From: an uncultured SAR116 cluster alpha proteobacterium
Lineage (GTDB): Bacteria > Pseudomonadota > Alphaproteobacteria > Puniceispirillales > Puniceispirillaceae
Assembly: GCA_902583715.1 (NCBI GenBank)
Contig: CACHXC010000010.1
Span: 1 to 47,686 of the forward strand
Length of the DNA: 47,686 nucleotides
Reading direction: 5' to 3'
The notes under the pieces were generated by a model, which saw nothing but the letters and a program-made list of their open reading frames with translations, was not told where the DNA came from and made no database searches. Shown in pieces: positions 19,092-27,536 of the stretch; position 1 is the stretch's first letter; each line of letters begins with the position of its first letter. The position numbers were made by a program, and so were the translations under genes.

Positions 19092-19727
19092 CTAATAATT
19101 CCGGATCAGGCCAGCTAGCTTGCCCTGTACCTCAACCTCACCAGTGCTGAAATAACGGGTTTCATATTTTGGGTTAGCCGCTTCAAGGCCAATACGGCCG
19201 GGTTCTTTCAACAGGGTTTTAAGTGTGGCTTCTTGTTTGTTTATGAGGGCAACGACAATATCACCGTGATGCGCTGTAACGGCGCGCTGGATCAGCACGG
19301 TATCGCCTTCGAGAATGCCGGCACCGGTCATGGAATCACCAACAATTTCCAAGGCAAAATGCTCTCCGCTACCAATCATGCTGGCAGGTACTTCAATATG
19401 ATTGGTTGGATCGCTTAACGCTTCAATCGGGGTGCCAGCGGCAATCCGTCCCAGAAGTGGCAATGTCACATTTTCTACAGCGCCGCTCATCGCACGGGCA
19501 AATGCATTGCCAGCGGCGGCAGGCCGTAAAATTTCAATCGCACGCGCCCGGTTGGCCAACCGGCGGATATAGCCGCGTTCTTCAAGGCCAGACACCAGAC
19601 GGTGAATGCCAGATTTTGATGCCAGCCCCAATGCATCGCGCATCTCGTCAAAGGATGGTGGCACCTCATGCGCATCCATATGTGATGTTAAAAATGCCAG
19701 CAGTTCGCTTTGTTTTTGCGTGAGCAT
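19092..19727 (-). CDS. lexA: LexA repressor
   Basis: SOS repressor and self-cleaving S24 protease. 211 residues from the ATG at 19727, which has GAGGG upstream. The N-terminal winged helix (about residues 1-65, with [20 protein letters not shown]) precedes the cleavage site Ala97-Gly98. Catalytic Ser132 (VGDSMTG) and Lys170 (EATLK) are present. It is the last gene of the trpD-trpC-moaC-moeA-lexA run but has its own promoter, which overlaps LexA sites in the 150-base gap after moeA. Confidence 0.97.
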   Translation of the reverse strand: MLTQKQSELLAFLTSHMDAHEVPPSFDEMRDALGLASKSGIHRLVSGLEERGYIRRLANRARAIEILRPAAAGNAFARAMSGAVENVTLPLLGRIAAGTPIEALSDPTNHIEVPASMIGSGEHFALEIVGDSMTGAGILEGDTVLIQRAVTAHHGDIVVALINKQEATLKTLLKEPGRIGLEAANPKYETRYFSTGEVEVQGKLAGLIRNY

Positions 19728-19758
19728 ACTATATCCCTCTGCCAAGAAATCCGGTTAC

Positions 19759-19784
19759 GTTCCTGCAACGTTCTACCTATGTTC
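19759..19784 (-). promoter_or_regulatory. LexA operator: three GTTC half-sites at 11-base period
   Basis: GTTC occurs at 19759, 19770 and 19781, each separated by exactly 7 bases, so two overlapping GTTC-N7-GTTC boxes are formed. This is the known alphaproteobacterial SOS box. It overlaps the predicted lexA -10 (19770-19775) and spacer, so autorepression is expected. Confidence 0.85.
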
Positions 19785-19798
19785 ACTTTTTTATGCAA
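19770..19798 (-). promoter_or_regulatory. lexA promoter
   Basis: On the minus strand TTGCAT (19793-19798) and TAGAAC (19770-19775) are 17 bases apart. The spacer and -10 lie within the LexA half-sites, which supports this as the regulated promoter. Confidence 0.65.
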
Positions 19799-19877
19799 GT
19801 TATTTTTTCAGCTTGGTTGTAGATGCGATTGTCGTGTGGGCATTTTGATTGGTTTGTTATGTTAACAAAATCCGGTG

Positions 19878-21113
19878 TTAGAAAAGACGCGGCATGGGCA
19901 GAATTGTAACGGTATCGCCGGTGGTTAGGGGTGGGTCAAATGGCGGCCTAACAATAAATGCATTAGCATGGGCAAGCGTCGCCATCATAGAGCTGTCTTG
20001 GCGATGTGCCGGGCGCACCATGGTCAAGCCATCATCACCACTTTCCAAGCTGGCACGCATATAGTCCTGCCGTTGGTCATTTTCAGGAAGATCGGAGGTG
20101 ATCGTTGCTAAATATAATTGCTGTTGATAGGTGCCCCCACCAAGTTTGCTGATCGCGGGGGCTAAAAATACCAAGGCACAAACCGCAGTCGATACCGGGT
20201 TGCCCGGCAAACCCAATAGCGGGGTCTTGCCAATCTTACCCCAGATGAGAGGCTTGCCAGGGCGCATGGCTATTTTCCAAAAATCCAGCGCGCCGTCAGC
20301 TAGATCATCGACAATATGGTCATGACTGCCCACCGAGGCGCCACCTGTTGTGACCACCATGTCGAGATTTGTTGCGGCCATGACCGCATTCGACACGGCA
20401 CCCGGTTTATCAATGGCGATACCAAGATCAACAGCTTCAGCCCCACAGCTTTTGACAAAGGCTGATAAAAAAGCGGCATTTGAGCTGATGATCTGGCCGG
20501 GGCCGGGGGTCTGGCCGGGGGGCACCAGTTCATCACCCGTCGATAAAATGCCGATACGCGGCGGCTTAGATACAACCGCGCTTGTCGCCCCAGCGGCAAT
20601 CGCCAGCCCAATAGAACGGGCAGATAACAAACTGCCTTTGGCAAGGGCACGCGTCCCAGCCGCGATATCCAACCCAGCTGGCCGGATATACCGGCCCTTG
20701 GCGGCGCCTTCACGCACGGTGATCACGCTTTGGTCAGCCTCGCTGGGCGCGTCAACATTTTCTTGAATAATGATTGTGTCAGCGCCATTTGGCACATAGG
20801 CACCGGTAAAAATACGCACTGCCTGTCCGAGTTCAACATGGCCGGTCCATGGGTGACCAGCGGCGGCTTCGCCAACCCGGGTCAGATTTACTGGACACTG
20901 CGCCACATCATCTGCGCGTACCGCATAGCCATCCATTGCCGATAGATCCTGCGGCGGCAATGTGAGAGTGGCGTGGATGTCTTCAGCCAAAATCTGCCCG
21001 AGCGCATCGGCGAGCAAAACCCGTGTTGTCGTCGTTGTGGATAGTGAGGCTAAAATCCTGTCCAATGCCGCATCGACTGATAACAACCCGGAACCGTTAC
21101 GGCTATGCGCCAT
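19878..21113 (-). CDS. moeA: Molybdopterin molybdenumtransferase MoeA
   Basis: Inserts molybdate into adenylylated molybdopterin in the last step of molybdenum cofactor synthesis. 411 residues from the ATG at 21113, chosen because AGGTG lies just upstream; a GTG three codons earlier is also in frame. [14 protein letters not shown] near the N-terminus, [26 protein letters not shown] and [11 protein letters not shown] are family motifs. The start overlaps the end of moaC by 11 bases, so the two are coupled. Confidence 0.96.
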   Translation of the reverse strand: MAHSRNGSGLLSVDAALDRILASLSTTTTTRVLLADALGQILAEDIHATLTLPPQDLSAMDGYAVRADDVAQCPVNLTRVGEAAAGHPWTGHVELGQAVRIFTGAYVPNGADTIIIQENVDAPSEADQSVITVREGAAKGRYIRPAGLDIAAGTRALAKGSLLSARSIGLAIAAGATSAVVSKPPRIGILSTGDELVPPGQTPGPGQIISSNAAFLSAFVKSCGAEAVDLGIAIDKPGAVSNAVMAATNLDMVVTTGGASVGSHDHIVDDLADGALDFWKIAMRPGKPLIWGKIGKTPLLGLPGNPVSTAVCALVFLAPAISKLGGGTYQQQLYLATITSDLPENDQRQDYMRASLESGDDGLTMVRPAHRQDSSMMATLAHANAFIVRPPFDPPLTTGDTVTILPMPRLF

Positions 21114-21579
21114 CGAACACACCTGATTTGCCGCCAGATTTATGCGTCAGGCGTATCGCGCCAATTTCCATGTTCCGGTCAACTGCCTTGCACATATCAT
21201 AAATTGTTAAACCAGCGACACTTACCGCGGTCATGGCTTCCATTTCGACGCCTGTCGGCCCGGTGACGCTACAAGTAGCGGTGATAATGACGCCCGGCAA
21301 ATTATCATCGGTATCAAAGTCAATAGTGACATGATCAAGGCCCATCGGATGACACAGTGGGATCAGCGCAGCTGTTTGCTTGGCCGCCATAATGCCAGCC
21401 AATCGTGCTACAGCAAGTACATCACCTTTTTTGGCGGTGCCATCACAGATCATTTTGAGTGTTGCCGGGTCCATTTTGACATGGCCTTTGACAACGGCAC
21501 GCCGGGCGGTGGCAGGTTTGCCACCAACATTGACCATATGGGCGTTGCCCTCGCTGTCGAAATGGGTAAATTCAGCCAT
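21103..21579 (-). CDS. moaC: Cyclic pyranopterin monophosphate synthase MoaC
   Basis: With MoaA converts GTP to cyclic pyranopterin monophosphate, the first molybdenum cofactor intermediate. 158 residues from the ATG at 21579; a second in-frame start lies 6 codons upstream. [33 protein letters not shown] and [13 protein letters not shown] match the family, including the catalytic Lys and Asp of the last block. It follows trpC, a linkage common in alphaproteobacteria. Confidence 0.97.
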   Translation of the reverse strand: MAEFTHFDSEGNAHMVNVGGKPATARRAVVKGHVKMDPATLKMICDGTAKKGDVLAVARLAGIMAAKQTAALIPLCHPMGLDHVTIDFDTDDNLPGVIITATCSVTGPTGVEMEAMTAVSVAGLTIYDMCKAVDRNMEIGAIRLTHKSGGKSGVFDGA

Positions 21580-21634
21580 TATAGAATTCCTGTACACATT
21601 CCTGCATTAATCGTCGGCGCACAACCCACGTATC

Positions 21635-22453
21635 TTATCCCACCCGCTTAGTAGCGCCAACTGGATTGGCGAGAATGGTGGCTGTCGCCGCCGCCACATC
21701 ATCAGCGCGTATAAGTGACTCGCCAATCAGAAAACAGCGGGCCCCACTTGCGGCCATGCGGGCAAGATCGGCGGGGTGAAACAGGCCGCTTTCTGCAACT
21801 GCAATCCGGTCTGCCGGCAAATGTGGTAACATTGCTTCGCCAACATCAAGCGATATCTCCATCGTTTTCAAATTGCGGTTGTTAATGCCGATCAACGGTG
21901 ATTTTAGCTTCTGCGCTCGTTCAATTTCTGCATTGTCATGGCATTCGATCAGCACATCCATGCCATAGTCCATCGCGCAGGCTTCTAGGTCCGCCGCGGT
22001 GGCATCATCCAAAGCGGCCATAATGAGCAATATGCAATCAGCCCCAAGGCCACGTGATTCGACAATTTGCAACGGGTCAATCATAAAATCTTTGCGTAAT
22101 ACCGGCAGGCTGACAGCCGCCCGTGCAGCAACCAGAAATTCTGGTGCCCCTTGAAACCAGTTACGGTCGGTCAGTACCGATAAGCAACTAGCCCCGCCTT
22201 GCTGGTAGGCACTTGCCAGGCTTGCCGGGTCAAAATCGGCGCGGATCAGGCCTTTTGACGGAGACGCCTTTTTCAGTTCAGCAATCAACCCATAGCCAGT
22301 ACGCGCGGCCGTTTCCAGCGCCGCTACAAATCTGCGCGGCTTGGATGCGGTTTGTGCCGCCTGATGCAGATCGGCAAAGCTGTTATGAGCCGCAAGATGG
22401 CGCACCTCATCACGCTTTTCGTCTATAATCTTTGCCAGAACATTATCCATCAT
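21635..22453 (-). CDS. trpC: Indole-3-glycerol phosphate synthase
   Basis: Closes the indole ring in tryptophan synthesis; (beta/alpha)8 barrel. 272 residues from the first of two adjacent ATG codons, 5 bases after [24 protein letters not shown] holds the catalytic Glu and Lys, and [27 protein letters not shown] and VAESGLF complete the active site. Starts 19 bases after trpD. The frame stays open a further 83 codons upstream, overlapping trpD, but that stretch is antigenic noise of trpD in another frame. Confidence 0.97.
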   Translation of the reverse strand: MMDNVLAKIIDEKRDEVRHLAAHNSFADLHQAAQTASKPRRFVAALETAARTGYGLIAELKKASPSKGLIRADFDPASLASAYQQGGASCLSVLTDRNWFQGAPEFLVAARAAVSLPVLRKDFMIDPLQIVESRGLGADCILLIMAALDDATAADLEACAMDYGMDVLIECHDNAEIERAQKLKSPLIGINNRNLKTMEISLDVGEAMLPHLPADRIAVAESGLFHPADLARMAASGARCFLIGESLIRADDVAAATATILANPVGATKRVG

Positions 22454-22472
22454 GGGGTCTCCGCCAGCACCA

Positions 22473-23489
22473 TTACCTGTTGGTGATTGCGACAAGCTTA
22501 TCCAGTGCGGCGCGGCCGTGACCATCATCAATAGAAGCGGTCGCGCGTTTTTCGGCGTCATGTAAATTTGACGCATGCCCACCTGCAACAAGGGCGGCTG
22601 CCGCGTTAAATAGGACGATATCTCGGTAAGGGCCGGTCTCACCATCGAGCAGGGCGCGCAAATAATACGCATTATGCGCGCCATCACCGCCGCGTAATAC
22701 ATCCAATGTGACGGTTGGTAGGCCGATATCTTCGGGCGAAATGGTGAATTCTGTAACGCTACCGTCTTTCAGTTCGGCGACATATGTCGGGCCTGTGGTG
22801 CTGACCTCATCTAAACCATCGGCGCCGTGCACAACCCAAGCATGCGTGGTGCCAAGCTCTGCCAGAACATGGGCAAAGGGCGCGCAATAGCTCCGGTCGT
22901 ATACGCCTACCATGATACGTTTGACCAATGCCGGATTTGCCAATGGTCCCAGCATATTAAAGATAGTGCGCACCCCAAGTGCGGCACGCACAGGTGCCAC
23001 ATGGCGCATCGCCGCGTGGTGGCGCGGGGCCATCAAAAAGGCAATATTGGCCTCGTCAAGCGCCTGTTTGACTAAAGAAAAATCACAATCAAGTTTGATG
23101 CCAAGGGCAGATAACACATCCGCGGCGCCGCTTTGTGACGACACTGCCTTATTGCCATGTTTCGCAACCGGTATGCCGCAACCCGCAACAACAAAGGCGC
23201 TGGCTGTCGAAATATTATAGGTGCCAAACCCATCGCCGCCGGTGCCAACAATGTCCATGGTCGCGTCGCTGGCGGTGATTGTGGTGGCTTTTTCACGCAG
23301 CACTGTTGCGGCCGCGGCAATGTCAGCGACCTGTTCGCCGCGCATGCGAAGCGCGATCAGGAAGGCGCCCATCTGTGCTTCGCTTACCTCGCCATTCATG
23401 ATGTCTTCAAAACATGCGCGAATGGAATCAGGGCCGGGCCGTTCGCCTTGGATCAGGCTTGTTAGGGCGGATTTTATAACGTCAGACAT
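22473..23489 (-). CDS. trpD: Anthranilate phosphoribosyltransferase
   Basis: Transfers phosphoribosyl from PRPP to anthranilate. 338 residues from the ATG at 23489, with AGGAAA upstream. The PRPP site [19 protein letters not shown], then [33 protein letters not shown] and [11 protein letters not shown] are all present. It leads trpD-trpC-moaC-moeA. In related genomes trpG precedes trpD directly; here a cupin gene on the opposite strand lies between them, and trpD has its own promoter. Confidence 0.97.
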   Translation of the reverse strand: MSDVIKSALTSLIQGERPGPDSIRACFEDIMNGEVSEAQMGAFLIALRMRGEQVADIAAAATVLREKATTITASDATMDIVGTGGDGFGTYNISTASAFVVAGCGIPVAKHGNKAVSSQSGAADVLSALGIKLDCDFSLVKQALDEANIAFLMAPRHHAAMRHVAPVRAALGVRTIFNMLGPLANPALVKRIMVGVYDRSYCAPFAHVLAELGTTHAWVVHGADGLDEVSTTGPTYVAELKDGSVTEFTISPEDIGLPTVTLDVLRGGDGAHNAYYLRALLDGETGPYRDIVLFNAAAALVAGGHASNLHDAEKRATASIDDGHGRAALDKLVAITNR

Positions 23490-23531
23490 GGAAAATTTCC
23501 TGAAAAAAAGACCGCGAATTCGGCCGTGTTG

Positions 23532-23560
23532 ACTATATTGATCCCGCAGGGGCATTGCAA
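23532..23560 (-). promoter_or_regulatory. Promoter for trpD-trpC-moaC-moeA
   Basis: On the minus strand TTGCAA (23555-23560) and TATAGT (23532-23537) are 17 bases apart, 43 bases before the trpD start codon. A strong sigma-70-type match by eye. Confidence 0.6.
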
Positions 23561-23657
23561 GCCTGCCATAGGCGCGCGGCACGACAGCCAGCCTTGGCAA
23601 GCGCGTGCCTGGTTAATGGCGGTATGTTGGATGAACAATCGAGCATAGGAGAGGGGG

Positions 23658-24146
23658 ATGGGACAAAAACAAATCGTCACCAGAACGCAAATTGCAAAAA
23701 TGGCGGGAACTGACGTCACGCATTTTCTGAACCAGCGCGCCCGTTTTGTGGCTAAATCGCTTAATGAACAAGCCGGACTACAAAATGTCGGGGTTCACCT
23801 GATTAATTTGCCAGTTGATGCTGTTGCGTCGGCATTTCATCGTCATTTATATGTAGACGAATGTATCTACATTCCTGAGGGAAGCGGCGTGGCACGGATT
23901 GGGCCTGATCTGTTCCAAATCGAGGCTGTTGATCTTATCGGCTACCCAGCTGGTGGTGAGGCGCATGATATCCGTAATACCGGTTCAACCCATATGATTT
24001 GCCTTGTCGTGGGCCAGCGGCTGGAATTTGATATTATTGATTATTCTGAACAAAACAAACGGTTATATCGCTATGCTGGTCAGCCGCCGGATCTTGTGGA
24101 TATTGCCGCTGTTAGCCACCCGAGGCTGTCTGATCATCACGGGTAA
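23658..24146 (+). CDS. Cupin-domain protein (COG3837-like)
   Basis: Single cupin domain of unknown substrate, 162 residues, with a strong GGAGAGGGGG ribosome site. The beta-barrel region spans about residues 45-125: HLYVDECIYIPEGSGVARIG, then GYPAGGEAHDIRNTG, the two cupin motifs with likely metal-binding His and Glu residues. The tail LEFDIIDYSEQNKRLYRYAG is typical of this family, some members of which are annotated as sugar-binding or regulatory, without experimental proof known to me. It is oriented against the trp genes on both sides and interrupts their usual trpG-trpD linkage. Confidence 0.85.
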   Translation: MGQKQIVTRTQIAKMAGTDVTHFLNQRARFVAKSLNEQAGLQNVGVHLINLPVDAVASAFHRHLYVDECIYIPEGSGVARIGPDLFQIEAVDLIGYPAGGEAHDIRNTGSTHMICLVVGQRLEFDIIDYSEQNKRLYRYAGQPPDLVDIAAVSHPRLSDHHG

Positions 24147-24182
24147 CGATTTTTCAATGATGGGTTATTAGTAAGCGGGTGT

Positions 24183-24918
24183 TTATGCGTGCATCTGCTC
24201 GGGGAAACGTTCATCCAATCGCAAAATTTGCGCTTCAAGCTGGTCAAGCTTGTCACGATTTATCACCTTATGGCCGCAACTATCTAAAAATTGAGCTAAA
24301 ATGCGGTAACCAGCGACAGATGCAATCGATTCAGGGTGAAATTGCACACCATGCAATTCGGCGCGGTTATGCGATAGCCCCATGATAGCGCCAGCTTCGG
24401 TGCGGGCGGTGACGGTTAAACCCTCGGGGAGGGTGTTTTCGTCCACCACCAGCGAATGATAGCGGGTGACCGGAAATGTGTCTGGACAGAGCGCAAATAG
24501 GTCAGACGCTACGTTGTTGCTGTTGGTGCGCACAACACGCGATAATTTGCCATGGACCGGTGGGTCAACGCGTTTAATGCTACCGCCAAACGCACATGCC
24601 AGTGCCTGATGGCCAAGGCAAACACCCAGTAAAGGCAGGCTTGCCTTGTGGCATAGCGTGATCAGTTCAATGGTCATGCCGGCATCTTCGGGGGGTGCCG
24701 GGGCCAGGCGAAATAATCACCCCTTGTGGCCGTTTCGCGATAATATCACCAGCGGCACAGGCGTCATTGCGGATGATTTCAAGATCCGCCCCCAGATCAG
24801 ACAAAAAATGCCACAAATTCCACGTAAAGCTGTCGTAATTATCGATCAGGATAAACAAGGTCGTGCTTTCTGGCGGGATGCCATGACAGGAAAGAGCGCC
24901 CAGCGCGCCACATAACAT
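24183..24918 (-). pseudogene. trpG: Anthranilate synthase glutaminase subunit, frameshifted
   Basis: Glutamine amidotransferase partner of TrpE, read in two frames. The first piece (24918 down to about 24690) has FILIDNYDSFTWNLWHFLSD and ends at VIISPGPGTP. The second piece continues AGMTIELITLCHKAS, then the nucleophile motif GVCLGHQ and the His-Glu motif GVQFHPES. The break is a run of six G on the plus strand (24690-24695); five would restore one frame across the conserved SPGPGTPEDAG segment. All catalytic residues survive, so this is a recent mutation, a sequencing error, or slippage-dependent expression. The N-terminus carries about 20 residues before the usual start. No trpE is adjacent. 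Confidence 0.85.
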
Positions 24919-24995
24919 TCTTCATATGTATCAATCCATGCTGTGTCTTTCAACGCTATTGTTACGACTGACGATAAATATCAGAAATATCTTTG

Positions 24996-25023
24996 AAAAA
25001 AATGTGGTAAAATGAAACCACAT
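24996..25023 (-). terminator. Hairpin followed by T-run upstream of trpG (minus strand)
   Basis: ATGTGGT (25002-25008) and ACCACAT (25017-25023) form a perfect 7-bp stem with an 8-base loop. Read on the minus strand it is followed by six to seven T. It lies about 80 bases before trpG, so it could be an attenuator in the trpG leader or a plain terminator; on the plus strand it is just a dyad next to a TATAAT. Confidence 0.35.
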
Positions 25024-25076
25024 GTATAATATATTGAAAACAAATAAAAAAATAAATTTTTATTACAATAATTTAT

Positions 25077-25105
25077 TTGACCTTGGTGAAAAACGCGCCT
25101 ATAAC
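25077..25105 (+). promoter_or_regulatory. Promoter for rplM-rpsI
   Basis: TTGACC and TATAAC with exactly 17 bases between them. Transcription would begin near 25112, leaving a leader of about 55 nt before rplM. The AT-rich stretch at 25024-25076 could serve as an UP element. Confidence 0.75.
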
Positions 25106-25167
25106 CCGCGTCAATAGTGATCCGTACAGGGTGTCTGGCGGATTATGGACTCAGTGGAGATTGTAAC

Positions 25168-25635
25168 ATGCCTTTGCCAAGGACATATGTCGCAACGCCC
25201 AAAGACATTGAGAAAAACTGGTTCGTCATTGACGCTGCCGATCTCGTTCTTGGGCGTCTTGCGTCGTTGGTCGCGATGCGGGTGCGCGGAAAGCACAAGC
25301 CTACCTATACGCCGAACATGGATTGCGGCGATCATGTCATTATTGTGAATGCTGAAAAAGTTCGTCTGACCGGAAACAAGCGGTCACAAAAGACCTATTA
25401 CTGGCACACCGGGTATCCGGGCGGTATTAAAGAGCGGACAGCCGATAAAATTCTGGATGGGCGGTTCCCAGCCCGGGTGATCGAAAAAGCCGTTCAGCGG
25501 ATGATTCCACGTGGCCCGCTTGGTCGTCAGGCAATGCGCAATTTGCATATCTATGCTGGTCCAAGCCACCCACACGAAGCACAACAGCCTGTTACGCTGG
25601 ATATTGCCAGCATGAACGACAAGAATAAGAGGTAG
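25168..25635 (+). CDS. rplM: 50S ribosomal protein L13
   Basis: Large-subunit protein, 155 residues from the ATG at 25168 (GGAG upstream; an in-frame ATG 17 codons earlier would precede or overlap the expected leader and lacks homology). [36 protein letters not shown] and [20 protein letters not shown] are family blocks. The next gene, rpsI, starts 2 bases after its stop, the universal L13-S9 pair. Confidence 0.98.
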   Translation: MPLPRTYVATPKDIEKNWFVIDAADLVLGRLASLVAMRVRGKHKPTYTPNMDCGDHVIIVNAEKVRLTGNKRSQKTYYWHTGYPGGIKERTADKILDGRFPARVIEKAVQRMIPRGPLGRQAMRNLHIYAGPSHPHEAQQPVTLDIASMNDKNKR

Positions 25636-25637
25636 TT

Positions 25638-26162
25638 ATGGCCGAAGAAACGCAAAACGCAGACCCTCAAGCCGCAGAGTCGAAAGCCGAAGGCATGGCT
25701 GCGCTTGGTGCACTTGCTGGCGATGTGCCAGCCGAAGCCGCACCGCAGGTGCCTGCCGAACCTAAAATTGATAATCTTGGCCGGTCCTATGCGACCGGGC
25801 GTCGTAAAGATGCGGCGGCCCGCGTATGGGTCAAGCGTGGCACCGGTCAAATGACCATCAATGGCAAAAATGTCAGCGAATATTTCGCCCGCCCGGTATT
25901 GCAAATGATTTTAGCCCAGCCATTTGAGGCGACTGAGCGTCTTGGTGAATTTGATGTCATTGCGACCGTTCGGGGCGGTGGTTTGTCAGGACAGGCCGGC
26001 GCAGTACGGCATGGGATCAGCCGGGCATTGACGCTGTTTGAACCAGGCTTGCGTCCGGCGCTAAAATCAGGTGGCTTCCTGACGCGTGACCCACGTGTTG
26101 TTGAACGGAAGAAATATGGTAAGGCAAAAGCCCGCCGTAGCTTCCAGTTCTCAAAGCGTTAA
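25638..26162 (+). CDS. rpsI: 30S ribosomal protein S9
   Basis: Small-subunit protein, 174 residues. The core (from about residue 48, [19 protein letters not shown]) runs to the standard basic C-terminus [17 protein letters not shown], whose final Arg contacts the P-site tRNA. The first 45 residues are an Ala/Glu/Pro-rich acidic extension absent from E. coli S9; such extensions occur in alphaproteobacteria. Last gene of the rplM operon. Confidence 0.98.
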   Translation: MAEETQNADPQAAESKAEGMAALGALAGDVPAEAAPQVPAEPKIDNLGRSYATGRRKDAAARVWVKRGTGQMTINGKNVSEYFARPVLQMILAQPFEATERLGEFDVIATVRGGGLSGQAGAVRHGISRALTLFEPGLRPALKSGGFLTRDPRVVERKKYGKAKARRSFQFSKR

Positions 26163-26172
26163 TAAACGTTTT

Positions 26173-26238
26173 ACAAAATATACAAAAAACAAGTACTTAC
26201 GTAAGTTTTTGCTCGTTTTTTTTATTTGTATATTTTGT
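26173..26238. repeat. Large AT-rich inverted repeat after rpsI
   Basis: ACAAAATATACAAA (26173-26186) and TTTGTATATTTTGT (26225-26238) are perfect 14-bp inverted copies. Inside lies a second palindrome, ACTTACGTAAGT (26195-26206), and a T8 run (26216-26223). It starts 11 bases after the rpsI stop, so it may end the rplM-rpsI transcript. The low GC and nested symmetry also fit a remnant of a small repeat element. The rest of the gap to 26443 shows nothing recognisable. Confidence 0.6.
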
Positions 26239-26443
26239 TGTTGTGACATTGTTTTTTACTCGCAAATATTAATAGTGGGGGGTGTAAAAACTGGTAGGTT
26301 GAAACAGTAAGTACTTGAGTACTAAAAACTGCTTAACTATCATTTTACACGCACACTGTGTTACTAAATATTTAGGAGTCTCAGCATTCGTTTGCTTTTA
26401 ATTTTGACAATTATTGCTTTTGAATTATCTCAGATATGGAAAT

Positions 26444-26764
26444 ATGTTCAGTTACTGCATGGAAAAACAGACTGAAGGATACGGAAATACTGAAGAGCGT
26501 TATAACAAATATTCAAAAATTGAACGAGTGGAACTTATTGATGAGGTTGTCGAGTTTGCATTGGATAAATGGGCGAAGAGAAAAGAATATCAAATGAACA
26601 TGGTTGCGTATGAGCTTGAGAAGCAAGGCGAGGCGTACTTAAACATTGCGTATGAGGTTAGTGTTGGAAACGTGGATGCGCAGAATTTGGATAGATGCAA
26701 ATCAAAATGGCTGAGGCAAGTTGAGCCCCAGTGGACAATGGTCGAATATTGTTTGGAAAATTAG
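26444..26764 (+). CDS. Hypothetical protein
   Basis: About 106 residues; I do not recognise it. The sequence is rich in Glu, Lys, Tyr and Asn, predicted mostly helical and soluble, without signal or membrane segments (central block VELIDEVVEFALDKWAKRKE). The start is uncertain: ATG at 26444 or 26459, neither with a good ribosome site. Base composition is clearly more AT-rich than its neighbours. It is followed 125 bases on by a strong terminator. It may be an acquired gene or a fragment of one. Confidence 0.45.
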   Translation: MFSYCMEKQTEGYGNTEERYNKYSKIERVELIDEVVEFALDKWAKRKEYQMNMVAYELEKQGEAYLNIAYEVSVGNVDAQNLDRCKSKWLRQVEPQWTMVEYCLEN

Positions 26765-26890
26765 TGGTTTTTGTGTCGCGTAATCATAGCGGTTAATTGA
26801 TGATCTGATAATCACTTAATATCAATTACTTAGATTGTATGTCTGTTAGCAAAGCGTTAAGCCGCGCACCCGATATCATTATTTTTACAG

Positions 26891-26920
26891 AAAGAGCCGC
26901 CTATTTTCGGCTCTTTTTTT
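26891..26920 (+). terminator. Strong intrinsic terminator
   Basis: AAAGAGCCG (26891-26899) pairs perfectly with CGGCTCTTT (26908-26916), with an 8-base loop and a run of seven T overlapping the stem end. It would end transcripts from the hypothetical gene upstream, or from an unrecognised RNA in 26765-26890. Confidence 0.8.
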
Positions 26921-27040
26921 ATGGGCTGATCGATGAAGCTGATCGCCGCGATTTGCAAATCCATTTGCTGGTGACGCTATGCTATGCCATGGATTTGTCC
27001 TTGATATTGTTTTGAAGTTTAGCGCGAAAGGGGGGGCGGC

Positions 27041-27412
27041 GTGGATAATCGGCTAACAGGTCGTTGCCATTGTGGTGGGGTGGTGTTTGATGTGCCAGCG
27101 TCGCTTGATTTTAAGGCGGCGCGGCGCTGTAACTGTTCATTGTGTCGGCGACGTGCAGCGGTGATGGTCAGCTGCCCTTTGGACCAGCTAAAGATACAGC
27201 AAGGCTTTAATTTATTGACGCTTTACCAATGGAACACCCATACCGCACGGCATTATTTCTGCAAGACATGCGGTATTTATACCTTCCATCAGCGCCGCAC
27301 TGACCCGTCGGTTTATGGCGTCAACATTGGCTGTTTTGATGATGTTGATGGAGCCGCGTTTCATGATGCACCCACCGCAGATGGGGTATCGCTCTCGCTT
27401 GTGTCTCAGTGA
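27041..27412 (+). CDS. GFA/CENP-V family zinc protein
   Basis: Member of the glutathione-dependent formaldehyde-activating enzyme (GFA)-like fold, 123 residues from a GTG start with a G-rich ribosome site. Zinc-ligand cysteines are visible: GRCHCGGVVF, then RCNCSLCRRRAAV, then HYFCKTCGIYTFHQ. The family is large and most members have no proven substrate; proven GFA activity is rare, so formaldehyde chemistry should not be assumed. Stands alone between the terminator and the hydantoinase gene. Confidence 0.88.
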   Translation: MDNRLTGRCHCGGVVFDVPASLDFKAARRCNCSLCRRRAAVMVSCPLDQLKIQQGFNLLTLYQWNTHTARHYFCKTCGIYTFHQRRTDPSVYGVNIGCFDDVDGAAFHDAPTADGVSLSLVSQ

Positions 27413-27458
27413 CAGGTCATCCTTTCGCAATCCTTGGTTTTCACATGTTGTTATTATG

Positions 27459-27485
27459 TTGACAATTTGTTGATAAATTATCAAC
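27459..27485 (+). promoter_or_regulatory. -35 element and 17-bp palindromic operator
   Basis: A consensus TTGACA (27459-27464) is followed by the palindrome GTTGATAAATTATCAAC (27469-27485; 8-bp arms, one central base). The palindrome would occupy the promoter spacer, 51 bases before the hydantoinase start codon. It is a likely repressor site, perhaps for the winged-helix protein encoded downstream. No good -10 is seen at standard spacing. Confidence 0.55.
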
Positions 27486-27536
27486 GTGAGGAAATATTGG
27501 TGCGTGTTGCCCGGTGGAATGAGCGGAGATGCGGTA

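Noticed and set aside
18842-19150. 102-residue frame between gltX and lexA as a gene
   Set aside because: No ribosome site, ends inside lexA on the other strand, and only a short hydrophobic stretch; mentioned only as a possible relic.
22454-22702. Long N-terminal extension of TrpC
   Set aside because: It overlaps trpD in another frame, and the family start matches the ATG at 22453.
25002-25030. Plus-strand promoter TATAAT at 25025 for rplM
   Set aside because: No -35 at acceptable spacing; the TTGACC-N17-TATAAC pair downstream is far better.
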